In this document: positions 25,698-38,236 of the stretch, one piece after another
How positions within the stretch are numbered: the first letter of the stretch is position 1
How the letters are laid out: each line of letters opens with the position of its first letter
Origin: Prunus persica
Taxonomy: Eukaryota; Streptophyta; Magnoliopsida; Rosales; Rosaceae
Reading direction: 5' to 3'
Length of the DNA: 64,000 nt
Assembly (NCBI RefSeq): GCF_000346465.2
Contig: NC_034010.1
Coordinates: forward strand, 16,937,574 to 17,001,573
Program-made: the position numbers and the translations under genes
Notes under the pieces: generated by a model
The model's input: the letters and a program-made list of their open reading frames with translations, nothing else
What the model was told of the DNA's origin: nothing
Database searches by the model: none

Positions 25698-28600
25698 TTG
25701 ATTCCAGAGAGGGGCGTGAGCTGTGAGAGAGAAGTCTTTCCTGAAATTCCTAAAAGGGATAAAGGTTGCACTTTTATTGTGTGGTTCACTGAGACTCACA
25801 TAAAAATGGTGGGATCAGGTTCTTCAAGTGGAGATTTACGAACTCCACAGTTTGATGGTGCAAACTATGATTTTTGGGCAGTCAAAATGAAAACTATTCT
25901 CATAGCATATGATCTATGGGATGTAGTAGAGGTTGGAGTACAATCACAACCAATTCTTGAGGAGGAGGAAGGCTTTGGAGGTGAAGGAAGTGAGTCTGAG
26001 CAAGTTCCAATGGAAGCACCTACTATCTCCAGAGAAGATAAGATCAAAAATGCCAAGGCAATGAGTCTTATTCAAGGAGCACTAACTGATGAGCTCTTTC
26101 CTCGCATAAAAAATGAGAAGATTGCAAAAGAAGCTTGGGATACTCTGAGAAGAGAGTACAGAGGAGATAAAAAGGTAAGAGCTGTAAAACTCCAAGCTGT
26201 TAGAGTAGATTTTGAGTATATGAATGACAGATGGTGAAAGCCTAGATAGCTATTTATCTAAGTTTTTTGGAACTGTGAATAATTTGAAATCACTTGATGA
26301 AGATGTGTCTGAAACAAGAATTGTGCGAAAAATTTTGATGAGCCTAAGTAGAAAATATAAGTCCATTGTGTCTATCATTGAAAAAACTCAAGATCTTGAT
26401 GTTCTTAGAGTTGAAGAAGTTATTGAATCTGTCAAGGTCTATGATAAAAGGGAAGACTTACATAATGAAAGGGATAAATTGACAGGAACTGAGAAAGCTT
26501 TTAGCAGTCTCAAGGTTGGGAGTAACCAAGTTACTGGTACTAATAAAAGTTCACAGAGTAGACCAAATCAAAAATGGCAGCTACAAAATAAAAATGGCTC
26601 AAATTGGTCTCAAGGTGGAAACTTTAACAACAACAATGGCTCAAACTGGAATAATGGCTCTGGGGGGGAACTGCAACAATAGTTTCAATTCACAAAACAA
26701 GCAAGGAAGTAGCAGCCAAGGTGGTGTGAAACAGTGTGCCAGAAATACCACTTTGGTGTGTGTAGATACAAAGGGAAACCTAAGTGTGCCAAAATGTAAT
26801 CTTTTTGGTCATACTGCAAAAGATTGTGAAGGTAACAAGCAAGTGGCAAACTGTGCAAAGGAGGAAGAGGTAACCACAGGCACTATGTTCTATGCTTGTC
26901 ACTCTGCAAGTGTGAAAAATGGAAGTGTTTGGTTTGTGGACAGTGCCTGCAGCAATCACATGACTTCTCAAGAGTCTGCATTGATAAATATAGACAGAAC
27001 TGAGACTTGTAAAGTTAAAATGGGCATTGGAGATATTGTGCAAGCAACTGGGAAAGGCACTCTTGTAGTTGAAACTCAATGTGGGAAAAGATACATAAAT
27101 GAAGTATTGCTAGTGCCAAGCTTGGATGAGAATTTATTGAGTGTAGGTCAGATGATGGAGCATGGTTACTATGTTCTTTTTGGAGAAAACAAAGCAGTGG
27201 TATTTGATGATAGCAGTCTTAACAATGTGGTAGCAAAAGTGCCTATGGCATGAAATAGATGTTTTCCTTTTTCATTAGAATCAATGATGTAGCAAGAAAA
27301 GCATCTGTGGTTGAAGACTCTTGGATATGGCATAGAAGACTTGGGCATTTGAACTTTGCTAGTATGAAAAAGATGCAGCATAAGGAAATGGTGGTTGGAC
27401 TACCTGAGCTAACACAAATGAAAGATGTGTGTGAAGGATGTGTCTCAGGGAAGCAGCATAGAGAAAAGTTTGACAAAGAGGAAGCATGGAGAGCAAGCTG
27501 TCCACTAGAGTTGGTGCACACAGACCTATGTGGACCAATGCAAAATGAGTCAATTGGTGGAAATAGGTACTTCATCACATTTATTGATGATTTCTCAAGG
27601 ATGTGTTGGGTATATTTTCTCAGAAACAAGTCTGACACCTTCAACGTGTTCAAAAAATTCAAAGCTTTTGTTGAACAGCAAAATGGTTACAGTTTGAAAA
27701 AACTAAGAAGTGATAGAGGTGGGGAATACACCTCACATGAGTTCCTAGATTATTGTGCAAACATGGGAATGGAGAGGCAACTAACCATTGCCTACTCTCT
27801 TCAGCAAAATGGAGTTGCTAAAAGAAGAAATAGAACAATTGGAGAAATGGCAAGGTCCATAATGACTAAGAAAGGTATCCCTGTGATTTTTTGGGCAGAA
27901 GCTGTAAGCACAGCAGTATATCTTCAAAATAGATGTTTTACAACATGTGTCAAGCAAAACACCATTTGAAGCATTCACAGAAAGAAAGCCAGGAATCAAG
28001 CATCTGAAAGTGTTTGGTTGCATCTGTTACACACATGTCCCCTCACCTTTGAGGCAGAAATTTGATGACAAGGCTAGAAAGGGAGTGTTTATGGGGTAAG
28101 GAAGCTGTGAAAAGGGTTATAGGGTGTATGATCTGCAATCTAAGAAGATTTTACTCTCAAGGAGTATAATTTTCAGTGAAGACAAGTCATGGAATTGGAA
28201 GAGTAATCAAGAGGAATTCGTTCCAATGCCTTTCAACCTTGAAGGAGATGAAACTGAAGGTGAAAACAATGAAATACAACCTGATGGAACTCAGTTTGAC
28301 AATGGTGGAAGTTCTTATCTAGACTCCACAGTTGATGAGCTAGTTGAGAATGTAAGTGGTAATAACAATCGAAACTCCACACCTAGTTCCACTCCAGTCA
28401 AGTTGAAAACTCTGGAAGATATATATGCAAGATGTCACATGTGCATTATAGAACAGAGAATTACCAAGAAGCAGCTGGTGATTTAGGTTGGCAAGAAGCT
28501 ATGCATGCAGAGTTGGAAATGATAGAGAAGAACAATACTTGGGAAGTGGTTGAGAGACCAGCAGATGAACCTCTTATAGGTGTGAAATGGGTGTTTAAAA

Positions 28601-30005
28601 CCAAGCTTAATTTGGATGGAACAGTTCAAAAACATAAGGCCAGACTTGTAGCAAAAGGGTATGCACAGAAACCTGGAATTGACTACAATGAAACCTTTGC
28701 ACCAGTTGCAAGGTTAGACACAATTCGAACTCTCACTGCTCTTGCAGCACAAAAAGGATGGAAGTTGTTTCAGTTAGATGTTAAGTCAGCATTCCTAAAT
28801 GGTGTGCTCGATGAGGAAGTGTATGTAGAATAGCCTGAAGGTTTTGAACTGAAAAATGCAGGTCACAAGGTTTACAAGTTGAGAAAAGCCTTGGATGGAC
28901 TTAAGCAGGCTCCTAGAGCCTGGTACAGTGAGATTGATGCATATTTATCTATGTGCAAGTTCAAAAGAAGCATTAGGGAAGCTACTTTGTACACTAGATC
29001 TGATAATGAAGGAGGGTTGATCATTGTCTCAATCTATGTTGATGACATTGTTTATACTGGAAACAGTGAGAGGATGCTTGCTGAGTTCAAAAAGGAGATG
29101 ATGCAGAGATATGAAATGTCAGATCTTGGACTCCTTCATCACTTCTTGAGCATGGGAATACTACAAACTGATCAAGGGGTTTTCATTCATCAAAGCAAGT
29201 ATGCCAAATCCTTGCTTGTGAAGTTTGGGCTTGAAGACTACAAACCAGTATCCATTCCATTGGCTACTAGTGAGAGACTCAAGAAACTGAATGGGAGTGA
29301 GTTAGCTAATGAAGGACTTTACAGGAAAATAGTAGGAAGTCTACTATACTTAAAAGCAACTAGACCTGATCTAATGTATGCTGCAGTTTGCTATCAAGGT
29401 TTATGACCAGTCCTACAAAGAAGCATATGGGAGTTGCAAGAAGGGTTCTAAGATATGTGCAAGGAACTCTTAACTATCGCATTGAGTATGTGAAGGATAA
29501 GTCTGCAATTCTCATTGGATTCAGTGATGCAGATTGGGCAGGTAGTGAGGATGATAGCAGAAGCACTTCTGGGTATACATTTAACTTTGGAAGTGGAGCA
29601 TTCTCTTGGGCCTCTGTGAAACAAAATACAGTGGCACTATCAACAGCTGAAGCTGAGTATGTCTCAGCATATTAGGCAACAGCACAGGCTATTTGGTTAA
29701 GGTTTGTTCTTGATGACTTTGCTGAAATGCAAACTGAGGCAACACCTCTAATCTGTGACAATATGTCAGCAATTTCTATGGCTAAGAATCCAGTTTTTCA
29801 TCAAAGGACTAGACACATAAACAGAAGGTATCATTTCATAAGGGAGGCTCTACAAGAAGGGGTGATTAACATGAAATTCTGCAGAAGTGAAGAACAACTT
29901 GCAGATATTTTTACAAAAGCATTGCCTAAAGACAGATTTAATCAACTAAGGTTGAAGCTTGGAGTTAAGCCAGTAAGCAGCTTAGGAGAGGCTGTTGAGA
30001 ATTAA
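25698..30005 (+). pseudogene. Copia-III gag-pol polyprotein, heavily decayed
   Basis: Gag begins near 25806 (Met before GSGSSSGDLRTPQFDGANY). The order is gag, zinc knuckle (about 26785-26835; a one-base A insertion disrupts its first CxxC), protease (WFVDSACSNHMTS), integrase (HRRLGHLN; CEGCVSGKQ; LRSDRGGEYTS), RT (SIYVDDIVYTG) and RNase H (DADWAGSEDD, ALSTAEAEY). Lesions seen: frameshifts near 26230, 26670, 26795 and 27945; TGA at 27251-27253; stops near 27292, 28098, 28484 and 28831; breaks near 29400 and 29675. The last codons and stop lie in the 3' LTR. Confidence 0.93.
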
Positions 30006-30475
30006 GCTGCATACTTAGCTTAAATCAAGCTGCAGATGACAATCCTGCAGATTGATAATGAAGAGAATGAAGAAATCGAAGAACTTGGGAGCTTCCCATT
30101 TTTTGTAACAGCTGTTAGCTTAGCTGTCTAACAGCTAGTTTTATTTCCTTTTTGGGAAAATTCCTACAGCTGTAATTCCTATCTTTTTCAGCTGTACCTT
30201 GATAACCAATTATAGCCTAGGTTTAAGGATCGTAGCCTCCAATGATTATGTCTGGCTGGAGATAAGTCCTTGCTACCTAAGATTTAGGGTCGGAGCTATT
30301 TTGTCAATATGTGTCATGTTTTTGAGTGTGTTTGTGCTCATTTGCATAGAGTGAAAATATACTGAACACCCTTCATTCTCTCTGTTTTTTCTCTTCTCTA
30401 TATACAGTTTTCCATAAACGATTCTATCCTTGCTCAAATAACAAAAATCCTCAAACAATAATCACAGATTCAACA
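29993..30475 (+). repeat. 3' LTR of Copia-III
   Basis: 483 bp, TGTTGAGAATTAAG to ATTCAACA, followed by the CAAAT target duplicate. The polyprotein stop TAA (30003-30005) lies within its first 13 bases. Confidence 0.93.
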
Positions 30476-30480
30476 CAAAT

Positions 30481-31025
30481 AAATGAAAGTTGTTAATATT
30501 TTAATCCCTAAACGACAAATTTGCATGTCATTAGGTTCCATGAGGAGCACTTGCCCTTAAACAATTATTAAAAGATGCTAAGTGCTTAATAATCTTTTTG
30601 AAGCAGTCAAAGCTGGACAAACATTATTTTAACTCTATGTTCAATTATTTTGAATTTCGATTGTTTAATAAAATTTTAATCCAGAGTCTTTGATAATGAA
30701 TACACGTCAAAACATATGGAATAAAGTAATGTTATGTTACATTACATTGAAACGAAACAAAATAATAAGGATGTGTTTTAGTTATAAACACAATGGCATA
30801 TCGTAGCACTGTGTTAGTATTATGATACAAAATTATAAGTTATAAACAGATTATCCGAAATTTTTTCAACAGAATTATTTGTTAACACGAAAATCGAACT
30901 TGAAATCTTTATCCTTTACCTCAATTGGGTCTAATTTAATGCTTATTCAATACTAAAAACACTTCTTGCTACTATAATAATTCTACTATATTTAGAGCCA
31001 AGACTCATGCTAATAATTCATTTTG
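30481..31025. other. Intergenic DNA between Copia-III and NBS-LRR relic
   Basis: AT-rich and without coding features. It is the original upstream neighbour of the segment A NBS-LRR, now displaced by Copia-III. Confidence 0.55.
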
Positions 31026-31097
31026 TTCTTGCTCTGCAAATGAAGCCACCCTCGTCAGAATTCCCTCAACACCAAAAGTAAGAAACTCTGCAGCCAT
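31026..31097 (-). pseudogene. Relic of a third CC-NBS-LRR gene (first ~24 codons)
   Basis: The minus strand from ATG at 31097 encodes MAAEFLTFG.EG.LTRVAS..EQ, matching the N-terminus of the segment A gene; the 5' leader is also conserved to about 31145. Homology stops at about 31026 and unrelated DNA follows. The remainder of the gene is gone, which fits unequal crossover or deletion in a tandem resistance-gene cluster. The bases at the break (GTTCTTGCTCTGC) resemble the segment C copy, where GAGTTCTTGC is the last visible sequence. Confidence 0.85.
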
Positions 31098-31353
31098 ATT
31101 TTCTTTCAGCGTTGCTCAAGACACAGAACAAAATGATTAGTTTGGGTTGGTTACGTAATAAATGTGTGGAATAATTGTATATGGAATAATTGTTGACAGC
31201 TTGTGGATAAGGTTAAGAATAGGCTTCTTTTTTTTAAGGAAAAGTTAATTCTTTAAATTATCTCTGGAAAAAAGAAAAATAGAAACAAACAAAAATGGGA
31301 GAAGCATAATGGAAAAATTAGCTGGTGTTGATCATCAGACGAGCTGTCTACAT

Positions 31354-31730
31354 AATATATAAGATACTTTTTTGTTTAAATGCAATAATTTAGTTTATAC
31401 GCAAGTTAAGTTTTGTTTTCATGTTGCATGCGTGATATTACAAATTCTTTATTTCGTTAAATGTTTTGCCTATTTGATTGAGGAGGGGTAAAATAATCAA
31501 TTCGGATCCACATTAGAGAAGAAGAAACTGACAGAATTTGACAAAATGACGAAATTGGAATGCTTGCAAGTTGGAGGACGGCATGAACTAAAAAATGAGT
31601 GGGAGGACAGCAGAAACTAAAAAATGAATTGGAAGATCCGAATGGAGTGAAAACGAAATCATTGAAAGTAAAAATGAATCCTAACTAATAAAAGTAGGAA
31701 CCCCATAGAAAGAGTTCACATTCAATTATC
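31354..31730. repeat. Segment B intergenic block, first part
   Basis: Matches segment A from 10650 (shared AATATATAAGATAC, then TTTTTTGTTTAAATGC) and segment C from about 50020. It continues at 35099 after the LTR element. Non-coding. Confidence 0.85.
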
Positions 31731-32173
31731 TGTTGTAAAATAACTGGAATATGTGCGAATATTGAGCTGTACGTAAAGTAGATGAGACACAGCATTTAAC
31801 GAGGTTCGGCTATGCCTACGTCCTCGGAGAGCAGCAGTAGTAACTTTCACTATATAAAATAATAGGGCTACAACTTTGTGTTTACAATATGTATGGCTCA
31901 CTCAATTTTCTCTCTTGGAGAATTTCTCTCTTGCTCTCTTTCCTCTCAACTCACTCACCCTCATTCTTCCTTCTCTTCCTCTTCTATCATTTCATCTTTC
32001 ATTACAAGCAAATATAATGCCTATTTATAGGCAAAGCAAATGGCTTGGTTTGGTGGGTGTGTGATTTGGTTTGGTAGGTGTGTGGTTTGGTTTGGTAGGT
32101 GTGTGGTTTGATTTGGTGGGTGTGTGGTTTGAATGTTAGAGCATGTGGGCTTCACCCATTCTTCTTTACAACA
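31731..32173 (-). repeat. 3' LTR of LARD-like element 1
   Basis: 443 bp. Contains about four short tandem copies of a 20-bp unit (TGGTTTGGTAGGTGTG-like, about 32040-32130). The polypurine tract is at 32174-32190 on the minus strand. Confidence 0.9.
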
Positions 32174-34655
32174 CTCCCCCTTGGAGACCACATGTCCCTA
32201 GATTGGTTGCCTCATTAAAACCTTGCTTGGAGAAAAACCCAGTGAGGTAGAAAACTGATGGAAGGAAGAAAAAAGAGTACAGCAATCTGTATAGCATACT
32301 TCTGGATGCTCCCCCTGATTAATATCTCCCCCTGATGTCTTCATGACTATCTTTTGGAGTGAGAATCTTTCGGAGTGAGTGGAGGATATAGCCATTAATA
32401 ATTCTCGTAGTTGAGTAAATAAATATATTTCCAGTGAGCTATCTCTATGTAAATCATAGAAATTTTCAGAGTCCGCGTTTCTAACAAAACTTGGGCTATT
32501 TGTAAGTTCACTTGAAAGAATATGCCCGTACATGGTGTTATGCGGAGATAGCATCAAATATACCTCACATCATCCCAAAATGATGGTGATGGAGTTGAGC
32601 CCTATCTGGAAAATATGATGTCCGGTCCAATATACTTTCGGAAAATTATTAAAGTGTCCAATGGATAATCCTCATAAAAATGCTTCAATACTTTCTTAGT
32701 ATAAGCAAGAATCTCGTTGGCATAATGCTCGATCCTTAAGTCGAGACAAATATTTCTTGAACTCTTCAGAAGCTTTAATGTGTTGCAAACACATTATAAT
32801 CCATATACTTACTGAGACAATTTATGCACATTAGTATTGAGTACAGATTTTGTGCTTCAGGCACATGTCCTTCAGGGACTTGCTTCATGCAATTTCAATC
32901 CTTTCAAGGATTTTGTTTAAAGGGATTAAACTTTATGACACATTATATAGCTTTAATCCAGCTATTTATACATCTTTAGGGAATCGCTTCTGGCAATATG
33001 CTCTATGCATTTAATACCCCTTAAAGATAATATGTTGGTCTCCGTAAATGTGCAATAAAGGGGCACAATTGAATTTATAAATATGGAGAAAATCCAACGT
33101 TCGTTATTTATGCCAAAAATATTGTGTCATACAAAGTAGGTATATTCCCTTCTATTCCGAACACCCAAGTATAACTTTCAGTATTAACATCTTTTGGGGT
33201 TCGTACTGTGGGTTTGTTCTTTCACGTTCATTCTCATCTATAATGGAATTACCTCATTCCATTTTGGCCAATGATATTGTCGACATTTAATAATTGAACG
33301 TGGTTCCAATTAACACAGCCCATTGATGATTTGAGTAGAGCAAAAATTGTCATTCATCAATTCATGATCTCACCATTCTCATTTGCATGCGCATGCATCA
33401 ATTATAAGCATTTCTTTGCTTTTGGGTACCCAAGCCACTTCATGGGGCTTTTATTATGTGAGAATGTGGATTATAACCTCCAATGGAGCGTTATTTTACA
33501 ATAAGGCGTGGATAATCTCTATTTAGGGAGTTGGAACATTTAGAACCCATATATCTGTCATGCTGCAGGCATGCCACAGATTAATACATACATGTCAATT
33601 AATTTCTGGGACTTTAACCCATACTATTTGCTACGCATTAGGCGTGCACAATATCAATATTGACATGTCAAAGGATTGTCCTTTCGGGACTTCAATCCAC
33701 ATCATTTGCTACGCAACAGGCGTGCATCATATTGATCACTGCTATACCCATATTCTGTTCTTATGGGACTTTAATCTGTGCAGTGTATTATCAATGTATC
33801 CAACTTACAATCTGTAAAATTTGCGTTAATAATTTATGGATACATACAAGCCATTCTTTTGGAACGGACTTATCTCCTCATTTGGTTACCTTTCAAGATA
33901 AAATATCAAATAAGTATATAAGCATAAAATAACGCAAATATTGCTTACATCCTTAGGTGGGAGAAACTTTTCTCAAGTATCATTCAAGCTCGTATCGGCC
34001 CAGTAAATATAATGTAGCGCTTGATGATCTAGTTATATCCTGCAAGAGCAAAATCACAACTCTTTTCTCTGTCAAAAATAAATAACCCTCAGAGTTAGGA
34101 TCACTCCATGGATTCTTTCTTCAGATGTTCATTCTAAAGAAATAAAATCTCTTATGAACAGAGAGTTACAAAAAGAGAAAAAATGCAAAAAAAAATTGTG
34201 ATATTGATTGCAAGAGAAGGTAAGCAATCAGGGAAGGAAGCTGGTGGGAGCAGACAACAAGCTCAGCAATCAAGGAAGGAAGCTGGTGGGAGCAAACAAC
34301 AAGCTCTCATTTCTTCTAGTCTAGAAGAACTTCTGGAGATTAGAGCATAAGGTTGCCTTCACAGTTCCCTGATGTGGCGGAAACGTGATCAAGGATAGTC
34401 TCGCTTCCTGAATGGATGATCAGAGATAGTCTTGCTTCTCGGGCATATTAAGTGCTCACTGATAAGAAAAACAAGTAGATATCGCATCACTAGGTATGGA
34501 GAAAACTGGATGTCTTCAGTTGGTTTGCTTGTATATCTCACTAGCAGACCACAACTCCTCCACTACTTTTCTTCCTTACATCAACATAATAGTTAGTAGT
34601 ATAGATAATAGTGCAGCACAAAAATTATACCTGAGAGCTTCTCGTGCTGATAACG

Positions 34656-35098
34656 TGTTGTAAAATAACTGAAATATGTGCGAATATTGAGCTGCACGTA
34701 AAGTAGATGAGACACAGCATTTAACGAGGTTCGGCTATGCCTACGTCCTCGGAGAGCAGCAGCAGTAACTTTCACTATATAAAATAATAGGGCTACAACT
34801 TTGTGTTTACAATATGTATGGCTCACTCAATTTTCTCTCTTGGAGAATTTCTCTCTTGCTCTCTTTCCTCTCAACTCACTCACCCTCATTCTTCCTTCTC
34901 TTCCTCTTCTATCATTTCATCTTTCATTACAAGCAAATATAATGCCTATTTATAGGCAAAGCAAATGGCTTGGTTTGGTGGGTGTGTGATTTGGTTTGGT
35001 AGGTGTGTGGTTTGGTTTGGTAGGTATGTGGTTTGATTTGGTGGGTGTGTGATTTGAATGTTAGAGCATGTGAGCTTCACCCATTCTTCTTTACAACA
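34656..35098 (-). repeat. 5' LTR of LARD-like element 1
   Basis: 443-bp partner of 31731-32173. The TTATC target duplicate follows at 35099-35103. Confidence 0.9.
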
Positions 35099-35388
35099 TT
35101 ATCATATTATTATCATTGTGATCTCAATGAATGGTTGACGCACAAATGAATGGTTACTGTTATACATATACACAGGTTTACATTTTATTTTCCTGGATGC
35201 AAGATCCAAAGCTTCTCCCAAAAAAAATTCATAAAAAAGAAAGTCCTTTTTAAAATTTAACGATTATCATCTACTTTTCAATAATTCGAAGCTGAAAGTT
35301 GAGTGACTTCCAGTTGGATGCATCCGAATCTAGACCTCACTTTTCAGACAAGAATGAACTTAATTGAGTTTCATCAGATTGTGAATCT
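35099..35388. repeat. Segment B intergenic block, second part
   Basis: Continues the block interrupted at 31730 and matches 11030-11310 in segment A and 50375-50430 in segment C. Non-coding; split again by the gypsy element at 35389. Confidence 0.8.
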
Positions 35389-35860
35389 TGTTGATGCGAA
35401 AAAGTGGTTCAGCACGTGATTCGTCAACTTAGTTAAATTATCCCTTCGGCAGGTGACTGCCTTCGGTAAGCGTTCTACTTCAGAAGAATAAGTACCTACA
35501 AAAGGATACGTTCGGTAAAACCTTGGGTACCGGTGTGGTACCGGCCGAAGGCTCTCCGATGCTTAAGTAAGTACGGATTTAGTAAAGTTTAACTGATAGA
35601 TCACACGATAGCGTACCGTTAGTTCTCCTTCTTTCCTTTTGGGGATATGGGTCTCCTTTTATAGGCCTTGGGAGGTGTGCACTGTGCTCATATTTCCGAT
35701 GTGGGACTCTGGGCATGGATTGTGAGCATGGCACGTGTTTGATAGTGAAAGAGGCCAAGATAGATGGCTTCGGTAGGGAGCATGCCGAAGGGGTCCGTTG
35801 ATCAGTATCGATCCCCTCCACGTGTTCGGTGGTAATAGGCCGTTTATTTCGGTATAAACA
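35389..35860 (-). repeat. 3' LTR of gypsy element
   Basis: 472 bp, ends TGTTGATGCG... and ...GGTATAAACA as read on the plus strand. The minus-strand polypurine-like tract TTGGGGGACTAC lies just inside it at 35861-35874. Confidence 0.95.
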
Positions 35861-36204
35861 GTAGTCCCCCAAGTTCTCTTCCGGAGATCCTTCGGAAGGG
35901 AATTTAGTTCTCTACGGCAGCTTGGAGGTTATCCTGCCATTCGGTATGCTCGTTTGGGGGGATTGACCTGGGACACGAGGGGTCGCCGATGTTGAGAGGC
36001 AAGTGGGCAGAGAGGCGCTTCTCAGAAGTCATGGAGGAATCGGCGGGTGTTGCTCTCCGGCGATTAGGAATCGCCATCGGGAACACCCCCTAGCTTTCGA
36101 GTCCCCACGACTTTCCAGACTGCCGGTGGGTTTTCGAATTATCGATCGGTAGGCTGGCCCCTTTTTCTTTTTCTGGGTGTGATTAATTTTTCTCTGTTTG
36201 ACAG

Positions 36205-37613
36205 GCAAACTCAAGCAGCCGAGCCCCAAGCCGAGCGAGATCCGGCAGCTTGACAGAGTGAGGCTGCGAGTACCCGCTGCCGAGCGAGTCTATCCGCGCT
36301 TTCTCTTCACCGGCAACCTTATCAAAGCCAGCCTCGTCGACCCTGCCGAGAGTATGTAGACCTTTCTTCCTCTTTTGTTTTTGTGTATTGCCTTGGCTCA
36401 CTGAACTGACTAAGTGCCTTTTTGATCAGTGACGGACGCCAGGAAGGCTGCCGAGGCCAAAAAGATGAACGAGTCCTCCAGGAGGCGCCTGATGATGGGC
36501 CTGGAGGGCAAAAAGAAAAGAAAGCAGCCCGAGGCGGCTTCCATTCGGCAGCCGGTGCCGGATCCGGAGGACCAGACCCTCGCGGATCGCCTTCGGCAGC
36601 TCGATGTCGGTGCCGTTCCGAGGCGCACCGCCGATGAAGCCGTTGCACCGAGGCCTCGGGACGCCGAGGCTGCCACCCCCATGGCTGCCGGCAAGCGTCC
36701 GGAGACGGTCGATCTGGACGCCGAGCCGGTCCCCAAGCGCCCTCGCCAGCCGGAAGTTCCCAGGGCCGTCCTTGCGGTGGAGGACGAGGACGGTCCTTCC
36801 GAGGCCATCTCCATCGCCTGCCCAGCGAAAACCGTCCAGTTCGTCAACCACATGATCCTCGGCTCTCAGATAGAGCTGCCAGAGGTTGACGAACTGCCGA
36901 AGAAGTTCCTTCGGGAGGAGGCTGGACGCGCCTTCCGGCTTCAGGCCGCGGTAAGATTTTTTCCTCTTCCTTCGTCGTTTTTTCCTACTGTGTTTTGTGC
37001 TTCTGACCTTCGGTGTTTTGTGCAGGCATCCATGGATATGTGGCTCTGCGTTAAGCGGGCCATCACTATTGCCGAGCACGCCAAGAAGGCGTACGAGGAC
37101 GGCAGGTCCAAGGTTGCCGAGGTTGGCAAAGCGCTCCAGGAGCACGCCCTCCTGGTCAAGCAGAAGGATTCCGCCGAACGGCAGGTGGAGGAGATGAAGG
37201 GGCTCCTGGAGGCTGCGCTCGAGGCAACGAAGGATGCCAAGGCTTCCAAAGACGCGGTGCAGGCGGCTTTGGAGGAGTCGGAGCGGGCGAAAGCAGCGGC
37301 GCAGGCGGCCCTGGAGGAATCGGAACGGGCCAAGGCCGCAGAGATTGAGGCTGCGGTTCAGTCGGCTATCCAGGGGTACCGTTCGTCTTCCGAGTTCTCT
37401 ATCCTTCTGGATAAGGAAGTGGGCTCGGAGATGGCGGACCTGTTGTACCGATTCAAGCGGTACAACCCTGGGCAGAACCTGAACCTAAACTTCATTGCCG
37501 ACCCTCCTCCTCTACCAGAAGGGATTACCGAGGAAATGATTGAAGATTATGAGGGGGAGGACGCCGCCGAAGGATCTGGGTCCGCCGAGGCTGCTACTGG
37601 TGACGAAGCCTGA
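36205..37613 (+). CDS. Antisense ORF of Tat-type gypsy element, spliceable
   Basis: Runs opposite to gag-pol between integrase and the 3' LTR. A 394-codon frame (36429-37613) is open. Two plausible introns are visible: 36352-36429 (AGA|GTATGT ... GATCAG|TGACG), whose removal fuses an upstream exon 36205-36351 (KLKQPSPKPSEIRQLDRV...) in frame, and 36951-37025 (GCG|GTAAGA ... GTGCAG|GCATC), 75 bp long and free of stops, so splicing is optional for the frame. The protein has a basic KR-rich N-terminus, an Ala/Glu/Lys coiled coil with a tandem AALEESERAKAA repeat, and an acidic tail. Function is unknown; Tat-lineage elements often carry such antisense ORFs. Start uncertain; a further 5' exon is likely. 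Confidence 0.7.
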
Positions 37614-38236
37614 GGGCCTCCTTTGATTTTCTTGTAATAATTAGTTTTTTTTTTGTATGTACCGAACATATTGATGCCGAGGGCATCTTTAACTTAAATG
37701 CATATTTTTCTCTACTTCTGTTTGTTCGATCTGATTTTGTTCAATTGCCGATTTTTCTTATTGCCGTATAGGATTTATGATGATATAAATGTCACTTCGA
37801 AATTGTCAAGTTCCGACGGAATCTGTAGGGTAACAATTTCGAAAATATTTATTGCCGTAGGCTAATAAAGATGCCGTAGGATGCTATCTTGCCTATATTG
37901 GCCGCCGTAGGCTAGTAGAGATTTTAACAAGAGTTTCTGAAGTAATAGTGCCGAAGGCTTTCCATTAATTTCTGCCGAAAGGCGTTTACAATTTTGTCCT
38001 ACCGTAGGCTAGGTTATAAATTTGTCCTGCCGTAGGCTAGGTTACTTGAAGTAGTACTTGAGATGTTCTACATTCCAAGGATGACCGAGGGTCTTGCCGT
38101 TGGTATCTCTTAGGCGGTAGGTCCCCGATCGAAGGATACCGATGATCTCATAAGGTCCTTCCCAGGAAGGTCCGAGGGTTCCTTCTGTGGCATCTTTAGT
38201 TGCTAGGGACACCTTCCTCATGACCCAGTCACCGAT
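37614..38236. other. Gypsy spacer with CCGTAGGCTA repeats and integrase tail
   Basis: Non-coding spacer between the two opposed reading frames. The 10-mer CCGTAGGCTA recurs at several places between about 37850 and 38045. The minus-strand integrase C-terminus (IGDWVMRKVSLATKD...) continues from 38236 down to about 38045 after a premature stop. Confidence 0.7.

Larger units (their letters stand above)
24918..30475 (+). mobile_element. Copia-III: full-length Ty1/copia retrotransposon
   Basis: Complete element flanked by a perfect 5-bp target duplication CAAAT (24913-24917 and 30476-30480). 5' LTR 24918-25678, which includes a nested 271-bp Cassandra LTR; without it the LTR is about 485 bp. 3' LTR 29993-30475 (483 bp). 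LTRs start TGTTGAGAATTAAG and end ATTCAACA. The primer-binding site TGGTACCAGAGC directly follows the 5' LTR and matches the initiator tRNA-Met complement except for one base. The two LTRs differ at many positions by eye, so this is older than the gypsy element. The coding region has at least eight stops or frameshifts. Confidence 0.95.
31731..35098 (-). mobile_element. Non-autonomous LTR retrotransposon (LARD-like element 1)
   Basis: 3368 bp with 443-bp LTRs at 31731-32173 and 34656-35098 that differ at about 6 positions, and a perfect 5-bp duplication TTATC. Orientation is minus: a purine tract (AAGGGGGAG on the minus strand) abuts the left LTR and a PBS-like CGTTATCAGCACGAG abuts the right LTR. 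The 2.48-kb interior has no gag, protease, integrase or RT; a 119-codon open frame has no recognisable domain. The interior shares long stretches, in the same order, with the element at 51538-57358 (32620-34510 versus 52370-54300), although the LTRs differ. It must rely on proteins from another element. Confidence 0.92.

Noticed and set aside
31876..32064. 62-codon frame repeated identically at 34801-34989
   Set aside because: The two copies are the same sequence because they lie in the two LTRs of one element; not a gene pair.
36322..37333. Several minus-strand open frames of 108-239 codons
   Set aside because: GC-rich shadows opposite the antisense ORF; no domain resemblance, and the spliceable plus frame explains the region better.
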